The translations under genes were made by a program, and so were the position numbers. Positions 34,605 through 42,634 of a stretch of 64,000 nt of DNA are shown here, in pieces. Each line of letters begins with the position of its first letter. The stretch's first letter is position 1. Origin of the DNA: Donghicola eburneus (lineage in GTDB: Bacteria; Pseudomonadota; Alphaproteobacteria; Rhodobacterales; Rhodobacteraceae); the NCBI RefSeq assembly GCF_900115865.1, contig NZ_FOXY01000001.1, forward strand, positions 310,001 through 374,000, given 5' to 3'. Under the pieces are notes generated by a model, which saw only the letters and a program-made list of their open reading frames with translations, ran no database searches and was not told where the DNA came from.

Positions 34605-36151
34605 TGGTTCCCTTTGCCGCCCCCGTTGACGATATCCTGTTCAGCCTGCGCAAAGTGGCCGATGTCGACCGTTTGCCTGACTGGGATAACGAACTGGCCG
34701 AAGGCGTGATAACCCATTTTGCCAGCTTTGCCGAAGGGGTGATCGCCCCGCTTGACGAGTCCGGCGATGCACAGGGGTGCCGTCTGGAAAATGGCCGCGT
34801 TCGGATGCCCGACGGGTTCGGCGATGCCTATAGTCAGCTCGCCGAAGGCGGCTGGCAGGGACTGACCGCGCCCGAACAATTTGGCGGAATGCAGGCGGAC
34901 CACGTGACGGCTGCCTGTGTTTCTGAAATTTTCAGCGGCGCGAACCACTCGATGCAAATGGTCTGCAACCTGGTGCCGGGGGCGATCTCGACCCTGATGC
35001 GCTTTGGGACCGAGGATCAGAAATCTGCCTACATCCCGCCCTTGGCGGAGGGGCGCTGGCTCGCCACCATGTGTCTGACCGAGCCGGGCGCGGGCAGTGA
35101 TCTGGGCCGTGTGCGGACCAAGGCGGTGCAGGATGGGGATCACTACAAAATTACCGGGGAGAAGATTTTCATCTCTGGCGGTGATCAGGACATGAGTGAA
35201 GGCATCTTCCATCTGGTGCTGGCCCGCACCGGAGCGATGGAAGATGGCGTCAAAGGTCTGTCCCTGTTCCTGTGCTTGTCCGAAAATGATGGAATCCGGA
35301 ACGACATCACCGTGACGCGGATCGAAGAGAAGCTCGGCCTCCATGCCTCGCCGACGTGCCAGATGTCCTTTGACGGGGCGCGGGCAGAGCTTGTCGGGGC
35401 CGAGGGGCAGGGCCTTATGGCCATGTTCACCATGATGAACCACGCGCGGATCGATGTGTCCTTGCAAGGCGTCGCCCATGCCAGCCGCGCCTATCAGGTT
35501 GCGTCAACCTATGCCGCTGACCGGACCCAAGGCCGCAAATCTGATGGCAGCCCCGCTGTGCTCTCCGATCACCCTGATGTGCGCCGGATGCTAGACGAGC
35601 AGCGGATGCTGGCCTTGGGGGCGCGGGCGATGGTGCACGTGGCAATGGTCGAAATGGATTTGGACGCGCGCCCCGCGCTGGTCGATTTCCTGACGCCGGT
35701 GTGCAAGGTGTTCTGCACCGACGCGGGTACGCTCAGCGCTGATCTGGGGATGCAGATCCTTGGCGGTTACGGCTATCTGACCGAATATCGCGTCTCGCAG
35801 ACGTGGCGCGATGCGCGGATCTGCTCGATCTATGAAGGCGCGAATGGCATTCATGACCTGACGATTGCTACACGCGGGCTCAAACTACCAGGTGCGGCTG
35901 ATGGCTTCGACGATCTGATCGGTGAATTGACCGATGACGCGGTAGTCTTGGCGATACGGGACACTTGGCGCGCCATGCGGGCCGAGGTCGCGGCAAGCGA
36001 AACGCCCGCCGAAATGGCCTATGACTTTGCACGCCTGACCGGTGAGCTCTATTTCCGTGCGGTCTGGGCCAAGATGGCCAAGGTCGGAGACGATGAAATG
36101 CAGCGATTGTTTGCGCGGGTTCAGCGTAGGCCCCTCCCAGTGCTGGTCTGA
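34604..36151 (+). CDS. Acyl-CoA dehydrogenase
   Basis: A 515-residue flavoprotein of the long acyl-CoA dehydrogenase branch. The family signatures are TMCLTEPGAGSDLGRV near residue 164 and QILGGYGYLTEYRVSQTWRDARICSIYEGANGIHDL near 384-420, with the catalytic Glu in YEGANG. It probably inserts a double bond or re-oxidises an intermediate of the side chain of an aryl-propanoyl-CoA. The length is slightly shorter than the common 590-residue forms. It ends the operon and is followed by a strong bidirectional terminator at 36158. Confidence 0.88.
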   Translation: MVPFAAPVDDILFSLRKVADVDRLPDWDNELAEGVITHFASFAEGVIAPLDESGDAQGCRLENGRVRMPDGFGDAYSQLAEGGWQGLTAPEQFGGMQADHVTAACVSEIFSGANHSMQMVCNLVPGAISTLMRFGTEDQKSAYIPPLAEGRWLATMCLTEPGAGSDLGRVRTKAVQDGDHYKITGEKIFISGGDQDMSEGIFHLVLARTGAMEDGVKGLSLFLCLSENDGIRNDITVTRIEEKLGLHASPTCQMSFDGARAELVGAEGQGLMAMFTMMNHARIDVSLQGVAHASRAYQVASTYAADRTQGRKSDGSPAVLSDHPDVRRMLDEQRMLALGARAMVHVAMVEMDLDARPALVDFLTPVCKVFCTDAGTLSADLGMQILGGYGYLTEYRVSQTWRDARICSIYEGANGIHDLTIATRGLKLPGAADGFDDLIGELTDDAVVLAIRDTWRAMRAEVAASETPAEMAYDFARLTGELYFRAVWAKMAKVGDDEMQRLFARVQRRPLPVLV

Positions 36152-36157
36152 GCAAAC

Positions 36158-36194
36158 AAAAGCCCCCTGAGACGTCTGTCACAGGGGGCTTTTT
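36158..36194. terminator. Bidirectional terminator between convergent operons
   Basis: AGCCCCCTG at 36161-36169 and CAGGGGGCT at 36182-36190 form a nine-base-pair stem with A-run before and TTTT after. It lies between the acyl-CoA dehydrogenase (plus) and the response regulator (minus) and has T-runs on both strands. Confidence 0.85.
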
Positions 36195-36217
36195 GTATCG
36201 GGCGTGTCGTGTTCGGC

Positions 36218-36577
36218 TCAGGCGACCAGACGCTCTATGCAATTCATCAGGGCCTTGGTTGATGCGGGCTTGCGGATCAGCGGCTCTTCAATCTTGCGGA
36301 ATTCAACTGCGGCAGGCGGATCGGCGGTGATGAACGCAATCGGAATGTTCCGTTCGCGCAGGATCTCGGCGATCCCTTCGGTCGTCTTCCCCGAGCCAAG
36401 GTTCACGTCCAGCAGGGCGACATCGATGTTATCTTCCTTGGCCACCCGCTCTGCATGTTTCAGGCGTGAGCAGGGCCCAACGACGCTGTACCCGTGATCT
36501 TCGATGATTTCTGTGAAATCAAGCGCCAGAATGACCTCGTCCTCGACCACAAGAACACGTGTGCCGTCCAAGGTCAT
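36218..36577 (-). CDS. Single-domain response regulator
   Basis: A 119-residue receiver domain without an output domain. Acidic residues are in VVEDEV (Glu-Asp-Glu near 11-13), the phosphoryl acceptor Asp is in ALLDVNLG near residue 57, Thr in FITAD near 84 and Lys in IRKPAS near 102. Single-domain receivers of this type act in phosphorelays with HWE/HisKA_2 kinases in alphaproteobacteria. Its start overlaps the kinase stop codon by four bases, so they form an operon. No sigma-factor-like PhyR domain is present, so the general stress switch itself is excluded. Confidence 0.9.
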   Translation of the reverse strand: MTLDGTRVLVVEDEVILALDFTEIIEDHGYSVVGPCSRLKHAERVAKEDNIDVALLDVNLGSGKTTEGIAEILRERNIPIAFITADPPAAVEFRKIEEPLIRKPASTKALMNCIERLVA

Positions 36578-37695
36578 TGCTCGTCCTCCTCAATCGGGAC
36601 AATACATGTCCAAGTCACACCGGTCTCCTTGTAGTCCATCTCGACGCTGCCTCCAGTCTCGAGGGCAATTGCACGGTTTGTAATAAACGAACCGAAGCCC
36701 TTTCTATCGGATTTAACGACTGGCGGGCCGCCAAGTTCCGTCCAGTTGACAACAAAAGAGGGAGTGTCATCGATGACACACGTGGTCCACGTGACATCGA
36801 CGCGGCCTTCGGGGACACTCAGGGCCCCATATTTCACGGCGTTGGTTGCTAATTCGTAAAAAGCCATTGAAAAGGCCAACGCCTCGGCGCTGCCAACCTC
36901 GTAATCAGGGCCACTGTATTGAACGCGTCCCGCCGCGACGCGGTCTACGATATCGGCCAAAATATCGCGGAATTCACCCGATTGCCATTTGGTGTCCATC
37001 AGGCGCCCGTGGGCAGACGCGTAGGCATCTAGCCTGTGATCGAGCGTCCGCCTTACGTGCTCTTCGACGGTAGAGTAGCGCAAGGACTGGTTCACAATGG
37101 ATTTGACCACGCTAAAGGCGTTTTTCACACGGTGGTTCAATTCGCGGATCAACAGGCGCTGAGTCTCTTGCAACTTGCGCTCACGGTCGATGTCGATCAC
37201 GGCCACAGCGGCGCCGATGCGCTGGTCGTCGGCATCGTAGATGGGACGCCCGATGATCCGCATCCAGAACTTTGTGTCGTCGCCGCGGTGGTATAGAACA
37301 TCAAGTTCCGCATAATCCTCGCCCGCTAGAATTCTCGCCAGTGGATATTCCTCGGGGGCGACCGATGTACCGTCTGCGTGATACGCTGTCCAAGCGCGGT
37401 AATCCGAGACATTCTCCGAGAAGTGGATCGGGTGGCGCAGCATTTCCTCAACCAAGTGGTTGCCGAATGTGATCCGTCCACATTTGTCCGCCACCAGAAT
37501 GCCAACTGGGGCCGTCTCGACCATGGCCTCGAAGTTACGCAGCATTGCGCGCTTCGTTTTTAGGCGAAGGGCTTGGGCTGCATTTTCGGCCTCCAGCTCG
37601 GCCACGCGCTGTCGAAGCGCGTCAATTTCCAACTGTGGGTCCACAGTAATCTCCGACGGGGCCGGTGTGTGATCCGTGATTTGGCTCACGCGCAT
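36574..37695 (-). CDS. PAS-containing HWE-type sensor histidine kinase
   Basis: A 373-residue soluble kinase. Residues 17-55 form a coiled coil (EIDALRQRVAELEAENAA), then a PAS domain spans about 55-180 (VETAPVGILVADKCGRITFGN). The phospho-acceptor box RELNHRVKN lies near 190-198, and the ATP part follows with FYELATNAVKYGA near 270 and VNWTELGGPP near 320. The WxE of HWE kinases is present, but the conserved His that normally precedes ELATNA is Tyr here. No membrane segment is seen, so it is cytosolic; the PAS signal is unknown, possibly light or redox. Confidence 0.87.
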   Translation of the reverse strand: MRVSQITDHTPAPSEITVDPQLEIDALRQRVAELEAENAAQALRLKTKRAMLRNFEAMVETAPVGILVADKCGRITFGNHLVEEMLRHPIHFSENVSDYRAWTAYHADGTSVAPEEYPLARILAGEDYAELDVLYHRGDDTKFWMRIIGRPIYDADDQRIGAAVAVIDIDRERKLQETQRLLIRELNHRVKNAFSVVKSIVNQSLRYSTVEEHVRRTLDHRLDAYASAHGRLMDTKWQSGEFRDILADIVDRVAAGRVQYSGPDYEVGSAEALAFSMAFYELATNAVKYGALSVPEGRVDVTWTTCVIDDTPSFVVNWTELGGPPVVKSDRKGFGSFITNRAIALETGGSVEMDYKETGVTWTCIVPIEEDEQ

Positions 37696-37767
37696 GATAG
37701 ACCTACCAGTTCAACAATTATTTTGTCGTCAGCTAGCACGGTACTTACAAAGACAATAGTGTCACGT

Positions 37768-38790
37768 TCAAATGGACGTGATCGACTGTCTTGCGTCCAT
37801 CACATGCTGAATTTCTACTGTTTTCAAGGCGGGTGGGGCGGATGACCCCGCGGAAGCGTGCCGTTTGAGGATAGATTTGGCAGCTTCGATGCCGATATTG
37901 CGCCGCGATGTGCGGGTGGTGGCGATCGGGGCAGGTAAGCTCGCAGTCAAATCGAGCCCGTTGAACCCCGCCAGAATGAGTCGCTCTGGCACAGAAATCC
38001 CAATTTCCATGCAGTGAAAGAGCCCGCCGATGGCGAGGTCGTCGTTCGAATAGTAGATCACATCAAGATCGGGGTGCTGGGTCAGCAGGTCTGCCGTCAA
38101 CGCTTTACCATCCGCGACAGAGGAGCGCGCGTTGCGAACTGCTTCTGGAACGCGCGTGATGCCCGCCGATTGGAGGGCGGCCTTGTACCCTAGGTAGCGC
38201 TTGGCCGCGCGCGTGTCGCGATCCAGTGCGCAGCCCACGTAGCCAAACCGCCTGCGCCCCTCAGTCAAAAGCATCTCTGCCATGCCCGCACCTGCGGCTG
38301 TTTGGGAAAATCCGACACACAGATCCACCGGATCCCCGTCCGTATCCATGATCTGCACCACAGGGGCGCTGGTCGCGCTAAGGAGCTCTCTGGTCTGGTT
38401 GTCTTGGTCCAAGCCTGTGACGATCAACCCCGCAGGACGCCAAGAGAGCATCTTGCGGACCAACTGGTATTCGCGTTCAGGATCATAGCCTGTGACGCCG
38501 AAAAAGGGCTGCAGGCCAGAGCCTGCGATCGCATCTTCGATGCCCGACATGACCTCGGAAAAGACGATGTTTGACAGGGATGGGACCACGACGCCAATCA
38601 GGTCCGTCCGGTTGTTGGCCAAACTCGCGGCCACGTAATTTCCCATGTAGCCCAGATCAGCCGCGATTTTGCGCACCCGCTCGACGGTCTTGGGAGACAC
38701 GTCCTTGGCACCCCGCATCGCGCGCGAGGCTGTCATCTTGCTCACGCCGGCGGCGGCGGCCACGTCGGCCAAGGTGACTTTGCTGTGCAT
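37768..38790 (-). CDS. LacI-family regulator of the tetronate genes
   Basis: A 340-residue LacI/GntR-like repressor. The helix-turn-helix is VTLADVAAAAGVSKMTASRAM at 5-25, with the hinge helix YVAASLANNRTDLIGVVVPS and a periplasmic-binding-fold effector domain to the end (ILAGFNGLDLTASL near 276). The start may be GTG 38799 or ATG 38790; ATG is used. It is divergent from ltnD-otnKCI, and the GntR-box-like sequence at 38880 is a probable operator, so the effector is likely a tetronate or related sugar acid. The effector is inference. Confidence 0.87.
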   Translation of the reverse strand: MHSKVTLADVAAAAGVSKMTASRAMRGAKDVSPKTVERVRKIAADLGYMGNYVAASLANNRTDLIGVVVPSLSNIVFSEVMSGIEDAIAGSGLQPFFGVTGYDPEREYQLVRKMLSWRPAGLIVTGLDQDNQTRELLSATSAPVVQIMDTDGDPVDLCVGFSQTAAGAGMAEMLLTEGRRRFGYVGCALDRDTRAAKRYLGYKAALQSAGITRVPEAVRNARSSVADGKALTADLLTQHPDLDVIYYSNDDLAIGGLFHCMEIGISVPERLILAGFNGLDLTASLPAPIATTRTSRRNIGIEAAKSILKRHASAGSSAPPALKTVEIQHVMDARQSITSI

Positions 38791-38879
38791 CGGTTTCACT
38801 TTTCCAATCGCGATTTCGCTTTTCTACACGGGAAGCAGGCTTGACGCACCCCTCAATGCTGACTACCCCTAGTGCCCAA

Positions 38880-38893
38880 CGGTACCGGTAACG
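38880..38893. promoter_or_regulatory. Probable LacI-family operator before the tetronate operon
   Basis: CGGTACCGGTAACG is an almost perfect palindrome around TACCGGTA and resembles the gluconate operator TTACCGGTAA of GntR/IdnR, LacI-family proteins. It lies 42 bases upstream of ltnD, downstream of a TTGACG element at 38841-38846. Confidence 0.55.
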
Positions 38894-38935
38894 GAAGCAA
38901 CGTCAAGCCGGTGGCTCATGTTCGGAGGAGGGACT

Positions 38936-39838
38936 ATGGGACAGAATTACAAAGTGGCCGTGATCGGCCTTGGGTCGATGGGATATGGCGTCGCCAGCTC
39001 GCTGCTTCGGGCGGGGCTGACCGTTTACGGCTACGACATCAATGACGCACAAATGGCCAAGTTCCGCGAGGCTGGCGGCGCCGAGGGGGCGTTGGCGGAT
39101 GTGGCTGGCGATCTGGATGCCGTGGTCACCGTGGTCCTGAACGCAGCCCAAACCGAAGCTGTTCTATTTGGTGATGGAGGTGCGGTCCCGATGCTGCGCA
39201 AGGGTGCCGCAGTGATGAGCTGCGCCACAGTCGCCCCCGATTTCGCCCGCAAGATGGAGTCGCAGTGCGCCGAAACCGGCGTGCTCTATCTGGATGCGCC
39301 GATCTCTGGCGGCCCGATCCGCGCTGCCGATGGCGCGCTCTCGGTTCTGGCATCGGGCACAGCGGAAACTTTCGCGGCTTTGAAACCCGCTCTGGATGGC
39401 ATGGCAAGCGACGTCTTCGAGATGGGCGATTGCGCGGGCCCCGGCAGCGCGATGAAGGCAGTGAACCAGTTGCTCGTTGGTGTCCACATCGCGACCATGG
39501 CCGAAGCGCTGACCTTTGGCATGACCCAAGGCGTGGACCCCAAGCGGTTCTACGAGGTCATCACCAAATCCGCTGGCAATTCGTGGGCGCTCGAGAACCG
39601 GACACCTCACATTATCGACAACGACTATTCCCCCAAAAGTCAGGTCAACATTTGGCCCAAAGACCTTGGTATCGTGCAGGACATCGCACGTTCGGCCCAA
39701 TTCAGCGCGCCAATTTCCGGCGCGGCGCTCCAGATGTACCTAGCGGCGCAGGGCATGGGCCTTGGGGCCGAAGATGATGCCGCAGTGGCCAAGGTCTATG
39801 CGGCGATGGCGGGGCTCACCCTTCCTGGACAGGAGTAA
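38936..39838 (+). CDS. ltnD: L-threonate dehydrogenase (beta-hydroxyacid dehydrogenase family)
   Basis: LtnD oxidises L-threonate at carbon 2 to 2-oxo-tetronate with NAD. The 300-residue protein has the N-terminal NAD motif GLGSMGYG at 11-18, the substrate segment LDAPISGGPIRAADG near 121-135 and the catalytic Lys in GPGSAMKAVNQLLVG near 170-184. GGAGGAGG precedes ATG 38936, so the open-frame extension to 38918 is rejected. It is the first gene of the ltnD-otnK-otnC-otnI operon; the kinase starts two bases after its stop codon. The assignment among beta-hydroxyacid dehydrogenases rests on this context. Confidence 0.88.
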   Translation: MGQNYKVAVIGLGSMGYGVASSLLRAGLTVYGYDINDAQMAKFREAGGAEGALADVAGDLDAVVTVVLNAAQTEAVLFGDGGAVPMLRKGAAVMSCATVAPDFARKMESQCAETGVLYLDAPISGGPIRAADGALSVLASGTAETFAALKPALDGMASDVFEMGDCAGPGSAMKAVNQLLVGVHIATMAEALTFGMTQGVDPKRFYEVITKSAGNSWALENRTPHIIDNDYSPKSQVNIWPKDLGIVQDIARSAQFSAPISGAALQMYLAAQGMGLGAEDDAAVAKVYAAMAGLTLPGQE

Positions 39839-39840
39839 CT

Positions 39841-41106
39841 ATGACCGTACTTGGCTGCATTGCCGACGATTTTACCGGTGCCACTGATTTGGCAGGCCTC
39901 TTGGCCCGCTCCGGCGTGCGCGTGTCCTTGCGCATGGGCATTCCCGACGAGGCGCCCTCTGACACCGCCCCGTTCGAGGTGATTGCACTGAAATGCCGGA
40001 CGGCCCCTGTGGCCGATGCCGTCGCTGAATGCCGCCGTGCCTTGGACTGGCTAAAGCAAGCAGGCGCAGAGCGGTTTTTCTGGAAATACTGCTCGACCTT
40101 TGACAGCACGGCCGAGGGCAATATCGGCCCCGTGGCCGAGGCCCTGATGGCCGATCTGGACGCCAAGCAGACCATGTATTGTCCCGCGTTTCCTGAAAAC
40201 GGGCGCGCGATTTTCATGGGCAACCTTTTTGTCGGCGAGCAGCCCTTGGCCGAAAGCCCGATGAAAGATCACCCCCTGACGCCCATGCGCGACAGTAACT
40301 TGATGCGCTTGCTCGCACCCCAGGTTTCGGGGCCGGTGGGGCTGGCCAATCGCTTGACCGTCGCCCGCGGCGCTGATGCGTTGCGCGAACGTCTGTCAGA
40401 ACTCGAGGGCGCCGGCGTCGCGCATGTTGTGATCGACGCTGTGGCCGATGATGATCTCTATACCATCGCTGCTGCCTGCCGTGATATGCCATTGATGACC
40501 GGCGGTAGTGCGGTCGCGATGCCCTTGCCCGATCTCTATGTGCGTGACGGGGTGCTGTCAGCGGATGCCGAGAAAGCCGTGCGACCGGATTTGCCCGAAA
40601 AGACCATCATTCTGTCTGGCAGCTGTTCGGCCATGACCCGCGCGCAGGTGAGCGCGTATTCGGTCAATGCCCCCAGCTACCGTCTAGATGCCTTCGACTT
40701 AGAGAAACGTGGGATTGGTCCGGTGCTGACGTGGCTTTCGAAACAGGATCTGAGCAAAGCGCCCCTGATCTACGCCACCGCAGAGCCGGATCAAGTGCGC
40801 AAGGCGCAAGAGGCCTTTGGCGGCCCGCAAGTAGGGGCGATGATCGAAGATGCGCTGGCCGAACTGGCCCAAGCAGCGTTCAGTTCAGGGGCGCGGCGGT
40901 TCGTTGTGGCAGGGGGCGAAACCAGCGGTGCTGTCACACAAGCGCTAGGGGTCACCCGTTTGGACATCGGCCAAGAGATCGCGCCCGGCGTGCCGTGGAC
41001 CTATACCGAGAGCGAAGGCGAAAAGATTGCTTTGACCCTCAAATCCGGCAACTTTGGCAAAGAAGAGTTCTTTGCCGACGCGCTTGCCGTGCTGGAGGAT
41101 CAATGA
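39841..41106 (+). CDS. otnK: 3-oxo-tetronate kinase (DUF1537 family)
   Basis: OtnK phosphorylates 3-oxo-tetronate at carbon 4. The 421-residue protein has the N-terminal substrate domain start LGCIADDFTGATDLAGLLAR, a FxFWKYCSTFDSTAEGN segment near residue 80-94, and the C-terminal ATP part with ILSGSCSAMTRAQV near 257 and VVAGGETSGAVTQAL near 357. This four-carbon acid sugar kinase layout is characteristic of the OtnK/DtnK families. It overlaps the decarboxylase gene by four bases. Confidence 0.93.
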   Translation: MTVLGCIADDFTGATDLAGLLARSGVRVSLRMGIPDEAPSDTAPFEVIALKCRTAPVADAVAECRRALDWLKQAGAERFFWKYCSTFDSTAEGNIGPVAEALMADLDAKQTMYCPAFPENGRAIFMGNLFVGEQPLAESPMKDHPLTPMRDSNLMRLLAPQVSGPVGLANRLTVARGADALRERLSELEGAGVAHVVIDAVADDDLYTIAAACRDMPLMTGGSAVAMPLPDLYVRDGVLSADAEKAVRPDLPEKTIILSGSCSAMTRAQVSAYSVNAPSYRLDAFDLEKRGIGPVLTWLSKQDLSKAPLIYATAEPDQVRKAQEAFGGPQVGAMIEDALAELAQAAFSSGARRFVVAGGETSGAVTQALGVTRLDIGQEIAPGVPWTYTESEGEKIALTLKSGNFGKEEFFADALAVLEDQ

Positions 41107-41750
41107 CCGAAGAAACCAAGCTGCGCGAAGAGATGTGCCTATTGGCCAAATCCCTGTTTGACCGCGGTCTGACGGGGGGCTCGACCGGCAACATTTCGGC
41201 GCGGACGCCGGACGGGGGGCTCTTGGTGTCGCCCACGGGGACCAGCTTCGGGCGACTTGATCCGGCGCGGCTGTCGCGGTTCGACGCAAGCGGTACCCTG
41301 ATCGGTGGCGATAAACCGACCAAGGAAATGCCCCTGCACGCGGCCTTTTACGAGACGCGGAACAAGACCGGCGCGGTGGTGCACTTGCATTCCTGCCACT
41401 CGGTCGCGTGGTCCCTGATGCCCGAGGTGGATGAGGATAACTTCCTGCCGCCCATGACGCCCTATGCGATCATGAAACTGGGCAAGGTCAAGCTGCTGCC
41501 ATTCTTTATCCCCGGCGATCCGGCGATGGGCGATGCGGTGCGCGGGCTGGCGGGAAAACGCAGCGCGGTGATGTTGGCCAACCATGGCCCCGTCGTCGCG
41601 GGCAAGGATGTGGAGTCCGCCTGCAATGCCATCGAAGAACTCGAAGACACCTCGCGGCTCGCCATCCTGATGCGCGGCTATAATGCGAAGATGCTGAGCC
41701 CGGAAATGGTCCAGCAGATCGTGACCAAATATGATGTGGAGTGGGACTGA
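41103..41750 (+). CDS. otnC: 3-oxo-tetronate 4-phosphate decarboxylase (class II aldolase fold)
   Basis: OtnC decarboxylates 3-oxo-tetronate 4-phosphate to dihydroxyacetone phosphate and CO2, linking tetronates to glycolysis. The 215-residue protein has the class II aldolase fold: GLTGGSTGNISAR near residue 22-34, the zinc histidines in VVHLHSCHSVAW near 93-104 and LANHGPVVAGKD near 158-169. Start ATG 41103 overlaps the otnK stop codon; the longer open frame back to 40731 is a shadow of otnK. The stop codon overlaps otnI by one base. Confidence 0.92.
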   Translation: MTEETKLREEMCLLAKSLFDRGLTGGSTGNISARTPDGGLLVSPTGTSFGRLDPARLSRFDASGTLIGGDKPTKEMPLHAAFYETRNKTGAVVHLHSCHSVAWSLMPEVDEDNFLPPMTPYAIMKLGKVKLLPFFIPGDPAMGDAVRGLAGKRSAVMLANHGPVVAGKDVESACNAIEELEDTSRLAILMRGYNAKMLSPEMVQQIVTKYDVEWD

Positions 41751-42511
41751 TGAAATTCTCTGCCAACCTCGGGTTCCTCTGGCGAGAACTGGACTTGCCC
41801 GACGCCATCCGCGCCGCGAAAAAGGCCGGATTTTCGGATGTGGAATGCCACTGGCCTTATGATACGCCCGCCAAAGAGGTGCGCGAGGCGCTCAAGGAAA
41901 CCGGGATGACCATGCTGGGGCTGAACACCCATCCGGGCGATCTGGATGACGGGGATTTCGGCCTGTGTGCGCTGCCCGACCGCATGGACGAGGGGCGCGC
42001 TGCCATCGACCAGGCCGTCGCCTATGCCAACGCCACGGGCACCAAGTGCATCCATGTCATGGCGGGCAAGTCCAAGGGGGCAGAGGCGGCCAAAGCCTTC
42101 GTCTCTAACCTGAAATATGCCTGCGAACGGGCGGCGGCGTTTGGCATCACCATCCTGATCGAACCTCTGAACACCTATGACGTGCCGGGGTACTTCCTGA
42201 CCTCGACCGCCGAAGCGCAACGGATCATCGACATGGTGGACGAACCCAACATCAAGATCATGTTCGACTGCTATCATATGCAGCTGATGCAGGGCGATCT
42301 GAGCAATACTCTGCGCGACCTACTGCCCAAGATCGGGCACATCCAGATCGCCTCGGTCCCCGACCGTGCACAGCCCGATCATGGTGAACTGGACTTTAGC
42401 TATGTCCTGCAACTGATTGCCGATCTTGGATATTCTGCGCCCATCGGGGCCGAATACAAGCCGGGCAAACCCACTGATCAAACCATTGGTTGGCTGAAAA
42501 ACTATCTCTGA
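41750..42511 (+). CDS. otnI: 2-oxo-tetronate isomerase (hydroxypyruvate isomerase family)
   Basis: OtnI converts 2-oxo-tetronate to 3-oxo-tetronate. The 253-residue TIM-barrel protein has family features: FSANLGFLWRELDLPDAIRAA at the start, ILIEPLNTYDVPGYFL near 140-155 with the catalytic Glu, MFDCYHMQLMQGDL near 169-182 and a late EYKP near 238. The sequence is close to hydroxypyruvate isomerase Hyi, but neighbours place it in tetronate degradation. Start at ATG 41750 overlaps the previous stop codon. A weak terminator follows. Confidence 0.92.
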   Translation: MKFSANLGFLWRELDLPDAIRAAKKAGFSDVECHWPYDTPAKEVREALKETGMTMLGLNTHPGDLDDGDFGLCALPDRMDEGRAAIDQAVAYANATGTKCIHVMAGKSKGAEAAKAFVSNLKYACERAAAFGITILIEPLNTYDVPGYFLTSTAEAQRIIDMVDEPNIKIMFDCYHMQLMQGDLSNTLRDLLPKIGHIQIASVPDRAQPDHGELDFSYVLQLIADLGYSAPIGAEYKPGKPTDQTIGWLKNYL

Positions 42512-42517
42512 AACACT

Positions 42518-42537
42518 CCCCGAAACTCGGGGCTTTT
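42518..42537 (+). terminator. Weak terminator after otnI
   Basis: CCCCG at 42518-42522 and CGGGG at 42528-42532 with a five-base loop, followed by CTTTTC. The short stem makes partial read-through into the aminotransferase operon likely. Confidence 0.5.
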
Positions 42538-42549
42538 CAGGTGGGGAAT

Positions 42550-42563
42550 TTTGGTATACCAAA
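42550..42563. promoter_or_regulatory. GntR-type operator palindrome TTTGGTATACCAAA
   Basis: A perfect 14-base palindrome 71 bases upstream of the aminotransferase gene. It shares the core TGGTATACCA with sites at 51986, 56063 and 56088 and is very like the UxuR/ExuR operator of enterobacterial hexuronate genes, which are GntR-family FCD repressors. Confidence 0.75.
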
Positions 42564-42634
42564 TTTCCAAACCAAGTCGGAGCGGGAAGGAGGGGCCCGC
42601 TCCGACACTTTTAATCAGCCTATGGGGAGGGACC

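Noticed and set aside
36218-37695. General stress response switch (PhyR-NepR-EcfG)
   Set aside because: The response regulator has only a receiver domain with no sigma-like part, and no anti-sigma or ECF sigma gene is adjacent.
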